NCBI RefSeq assembly: GCF_029892685.1
Contig: NZ_JARXVD010000019.1
Coordinates: 62,001-126,000 of the forward strand
Origin: Mycobacterium sp. OTB74
GTDB taxonomy: Bacteria > Actinomycetota > Actinomycetes > Mycobacteriales > Mycobacteriaceae
DNA: 64,000 nucleotides
Reading direction: 5' to 3'
Part shown: positions 61,315-64,000 of the stretch, piece after piece
Layout of the letters: every line of letters starts with the position of its first letter
How positions within the stretch are numbered: the stretch's first letter is position 1
The notes under the pieces: generated by a model
The model's input: only the letters and a program-made list of their open reading frames with translations
Told to the model about the DNA's origin: nothing
Database searches by the model: none
Translations under genes and position numbers: made by a program

Positions 61315-63357
61315 GTGGACTTCTACTCCGCCTACCGGCATGGATTCGTCCGGGTGGCCGCGTGCACGCACCACACCACGTTGGCCGACCCCACTGCCAA
61401 CGCCGATTCGGTGCTGGCGCTGGCTCGCGCCTGCCATGACGATTCGGTGGCACTGGCGGTATTTCCCGAGTTGACCTTGTCCGGGTATTCCATCGAGGAC
61501 ATCCTGCTGTCGGACACTCTGCTGGAATCGGTGACCGACGCGCTGGCCACGATCGTCGCCGCCTCCACAGACCTGTTGCCGGTGCTGGTGGTCGGCGCGC
61601 CGCTGCGGCATGGGCACCGGATCTATAACACCGCAGTGGTGATTCACCGTGGATTGGTGCTCGGCGTGGTGCCCAAGTCCTACCTTCCTACCTATCGCGA
61701 GTTCTACGAAAAGCGGCAACTTGCCGCCGCGGACGTGAGGAGCAATAGGGCCACCACCATCCGGGTCGGCGGCGTTGATGTGCCGTTCGGGGCCGATCTG
61801 TTGTTCGCCGCCACAGATCTGCCGAATTTTGTTCTGCACGTTGAGATTTGCGAGGACATGTGGGTTCCGGTGCCGCCGAGCGCCACCGCGGCCCTGGCCG
61901 GGGCCACGGTGTTGGCCAACTTGTCGGGCAGCCCGATCACCATCGGCCGGGCCGACGAGCGCAAGCTGCTGGCTCGATCGGCGTCTTCTCGGTGCCTCGC
62001 GGCCTACGTGTATGCCGCAGCAGGAGAAGGCGAGTCGACCACAGACCTGGCCTGGGACGGTCAGACCATGATCTACGAGAACGGCGAGCTGCTCGCCGAA
62101 TCCGAGCGGTTCCCGCGCGGGGAGCGGCGGTCGGTTGCCGATGTGGACACCGAACTGCTTGCCGCCGAACGGCTTCGGATGGGCACCTTCGATGACAACC
62201 GGCGCAATTTCGCCGACCGGACCGCGTCGTTCCGGCGCATCGAGTTCGAGGTTGCACCGCCCACCGGCGACATCGGATTGCTTCGCGAGATCGAGCGCTT
62301 CCCGTTCGTCCCCGCGGATCCGCAACGGCTGCAACAGGATTGCTACGAGGCCTACAACATTCAGGTGTCCGGGCTGGAGCAGCGGCTGCGGGCGCTGAAC
62401 TATCCGACCGTGGTGATCGGGGTATCCGGTGGGCTGGATTCCACCCACGCGCTGATCGTCGCGGCCCGGGCCATGGACCGCGAAGGCCGTCCGCGCAGCG
62501 ACATCCTGGCGTTCACCATGCCCGGCTTCGCCACCGGTGAGCGCACCAAGGGCAACGCCACCGCGCTGGCCAAGGCGCTGGGAGTGACGTTCTCCGAGTT
62601 GGATATTCGCGGCACAGCTCGGTTGATGCTGGCCGAGATGGACCATCCCTTTTCCCGCGGGGAAGAGGTCTATGACGTCACGTTCGAGAACGTGCAGGCC
62701 GGGCTACGCACCGATTTCCTGTTCCGGTTGGCCAATCAGCGCGGCGGCATCGTGCTGGGCACCGGCGACCTGTCCGAGCTCGCCCTGGGCTGGTCCACGT
62801 ATGGCGTGGGCGATCAGATGTCGCACTACAACGTCAACGGCGGGGTGCCCAAAACTCTGATCCAGCACCTGATCCGGTGGGTGATCTCCTCGGGACAATT
62901 CGGAGACGACGTCAACGATGTGCTGCAGTCGGTGCTGGATACCGAGATCACCCCGGAATTGGTGCCCGGTGCCGACGTCCAGAGCAGCCAGGCCAAGGTC
63001 GGGCCGTACGCCTTGCAGGACTTCTCCTTGTTCCAAGTGGTCCGCCACGGGTTCCGTCCGTCGAAGGTGGCGTTCCTGGCGTGGCATGCCTGGCGCGATG
63101 CGACGGCCGGTGACTGGCCGGCAGGGTTCCCGGAAAACGAACGTGTGGCGTACTCGTTGAGCGATATCCGTAAGTGGCTCAAGGTTTTCGTGCAACGGTT
63201 CTACTCCTTCAGCCAGTTCAAGCGGTCGGCGCTGCCGAACGGCCCGAAGGTGTCGTCTGGGGGAGCGTTGTCGCCGCGCGGGGACTGGCGGGCGCCATCG
63301 GACATGTCGGCCCGGATCTGGCTGGACGAGATCGATCGGCACGTTCCCGAGCACTGA
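61315..63357 (+). CDS. nadE: glutamine-dependent NAD+ synthetase
   Basis: A 680-aa two-domain enzyme making NAD+ from nicotinate adenine dinucleotide, ATP and glutamine. The N-terminal nitrilase-like glutaminase has Glu in VFPELTLSGYSIED, Lys in VPKSYLPTYREFYE and the nucleophile Cys in HVEICEDMWVP near residue 178. The C-terminal synthetase has the P-loop VIGVSGGLDSTHALIVAA and GTGDLSELALGWSTYG. It aligns by memory along its full length with Rv2438c. GTG start with a leaderless -10 box. Divergent from the sirtuin gene. Confidence 0.97.
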   Translation: MDFYSAYRHGFVRVAACTHHTTLADPTANADSVLALARACHDDSVALAVFPELTLSGYSIEDILLSDTLLESVTDALATIVAASTDLLPVLVVGAPLRHGHRIYNTAVVIHRGLVLGVVPKSYLPTYREFYEKRQLAAADVRSNRATTIRVGGVDVPFGADLLFAATDLPNFVLHVEICEDMWVPVPPSATAALAGATVLANLSGSPITIGRADERKLLARSASSRCLAAYVYAAAGEGESTTDLAWDGQTMIYENGELLAESERFPRGERRSVADVDTELLAAERLRMGTFDDNRRNFADRTASFRRIEFEVAPPTGDIGLLREIERFPFVPADPQRLQQDCYEAYNIQVSGLEQRLRALNYPTVVIGVSGGLDSTHALIVAARAMDREGRPRSDILAFTMPGFATGERTKGNATALAKALGVTFSELDIRGTARLMLAEMDHPFSRGEEVYDVTFENVQAGLRTDFLFRLANQRGGIVLGTGDLSELALGWSTYGVGDQMSHYNVNGGVPKTLIQHLIRWVISSGQFGDDVNDVLQSVLDTEITPELVPGADVQSSQAKVGPYALQDFSLFQVVRHGFRPSKVAFLAWHAWRDATAGDWPAGFPENERVAYSLSDIRKWLKVFVQRFYSFSQFKRSALPNGPKVSSGGALSPRGDWRAPSDMSARIWLDEIDRHVPEH

Positions 63358-63458
63358 TTGGGCACACGCGAACCGAAATTTTCGGATAATCGCGTCAATT
63401 TAGGGCATCTTCTCAGGTACCTTCCAGTCAATTAATGGCCGACGCTGGTGAGGTATCG

Positions 63459-64000
63459 ATGGCTGCAGCACGTTATATCGGTCGAGTTGGTGGATTGGCC
63501 GTCGCGCTCGGGGTGGGAACGGCGATTGTTTTCGGCAGCGGAGTGGCCACTGCCGAGCCGACGTCGTCGGGGTCGGGGTCAGGGTCGCCGGGTGGGTCGT
63601 ACGATTCGCACAGCAGCGGCCAGCGGGCCAAAAGTCTGAAGGCTAAGGTCCAGAAGAATTGGGAGACCTCGACCGGCAGCGAAGCAAAAGCGCCGGCGGG
63701 CAAGGACTCTGGAGCAACGATTCGTGCGTCGATCAAACAACAGGTGACGCGTAATGCGACCAAGCCTGCGGTTCCCGCCGCGGTCGCGAAGTTGGTTAGC
63801 GTCGCCCGACCGGCCGCTGCGGTGACATCCGCTACGGCGCCGACGATTACCGCGCTGCCGGTTACCCAGGTCTTCACAGACCTGCTCAAGCCATTCGCAG
63901 GTTCGTCGCCCAACACGCCGGTCGAGCCGCCAGCTGCGTGGGCATTGCTGGCCGCGGCCCGTCGTGAATTCGGTGCTGGCACCACCAGACTGACTGCAGT
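63459..64000 (+). CDS. N-terminus of a large exported mycobacterial protein, runs off window
   Basis: From ATG 63459, 180 codons are visible without a stop. The signal peptide reads MAAARYIGRVGGLAVALGVG then TAIVFGSGVATAEP. It is followed by a Ser/Gly-rich stretch, a Lys-rich part and a segment ending PPAAWALLAAARREFGAGTT, a pattern that in mycobacteria commonly precedes large surface proteins with hydrolase, repeat or Ig-like domains. The functional domain lies outside the window. ATG 63459 has GTGAGG upstream; an in-frame ATG at 63435 would add eight residues before the signal peptide. Confidence 0.75.
   Translation, partial: MAAARYIGRVGGLAVALGVGTAIVFGSGVATAEPTSSGSGSGSPGGSYDSHSSGQRAKSLKAKVQKNWETSTGSEAKAPAGKDSGATIRASIKQQVTRNATKPAVPAAVAKLVSVARPAAAVTSATAPTITALPVTQVFTDLLKPFAGSSPNTPVEPPAAWALLAAARREFGAGTTRLTA

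Overview
The window is a GC-rich actinobacterial chromosome segment, almost certainly from a fast-growing Mycobacterium (Mycolicibacterium). Gene order from about 1.6 kb to 63.4 kb follows the M. tuberculosis block Rv2478c to Rv2438c: ssb paralogue, ettA, large NAD-GDH, thioesterase, aglA, glbO, HNH protein, pepN, Rv2466c-type DsbA, rpiB, nei, tig, clpP1-clpP2, clpX, korA-korB, mobA, rpfE, Rv2449c-type reductase, valS, folC, ndk, rne, rplU, rpmA, obg, proB, nadE. Gene names rest on recalled family sequences and motifs, not on a search.

Layout. 1-1.5 kb: start-proximal part of an allophanate hydrolase (minus strand), running off the left edge. 1.6-9.9 kb: plus-strand run ssb-ettA-gdh-thioesterase-hypothetical, the last three joined by GTGA overlaps. 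10-16.3 kb: aglA/glbO (minus), HNH and two small genes (plus), pepN (minus). 16.4-21.2 kb: DsbA-like protein, a gene-fusion deletion scar, a receptor-type Ser/Thr kinase, rpiB and a DNA glycosylase. 22.3-24.5 kb: a visibly AT-richer accessory island of three overlapping minus-strand genes (65-aa ORF, TIR/deoxyribosyltransferase-like protein, SAM methyltransferase) beside a tRNA-Gly gene whose 3' end faces it. 25-29.8 kb: tRNA-Pro and the proteostasis group tig, clpP1P2, clpX. 29.8-33.8 kb: F420-type nitroreductase and fdhF-fdhD. 34-39 kb: korAB, mobA, then a long AT-rich intergenic region and structured leader before rpfE. 39-43.5 kb: frameshifted FAD monooxygenase, S9 peptidase, enoyl-reductase-like protein. 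43.6-56.9 kb: DUF937 protein, valS-folC-DUF4233, cutinase, ndk, rne, rplU-rpmA, obg-proB. 57-59.7 kb: TetR/P450 divergent pair and an IclR regulator. 60.4-64 kb: sirtuin, nadE and the start of an exported protein.

Most genes are conserved housekeeping functions in translation, protein quality control, RNA decay, central carbon metabolism and NAD synthesis. Lineage-specific material lies in short insertions between syntenic blocks. The best candidate for an undescribed system is the 22.3-24.5 kb island, which has defence-island character. Other points of interest are the permease::oxygenase deletion scar, the CPWA active site in the DsbA-like protein, the rpfE leader, a nested inverted repeat before ndk, an 18-bp coding repeat in rne, and many start codons with a -10 box placed for leaderless transcription. 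I saw no insertion sequence, prophage, CRISPR array or rRNA.
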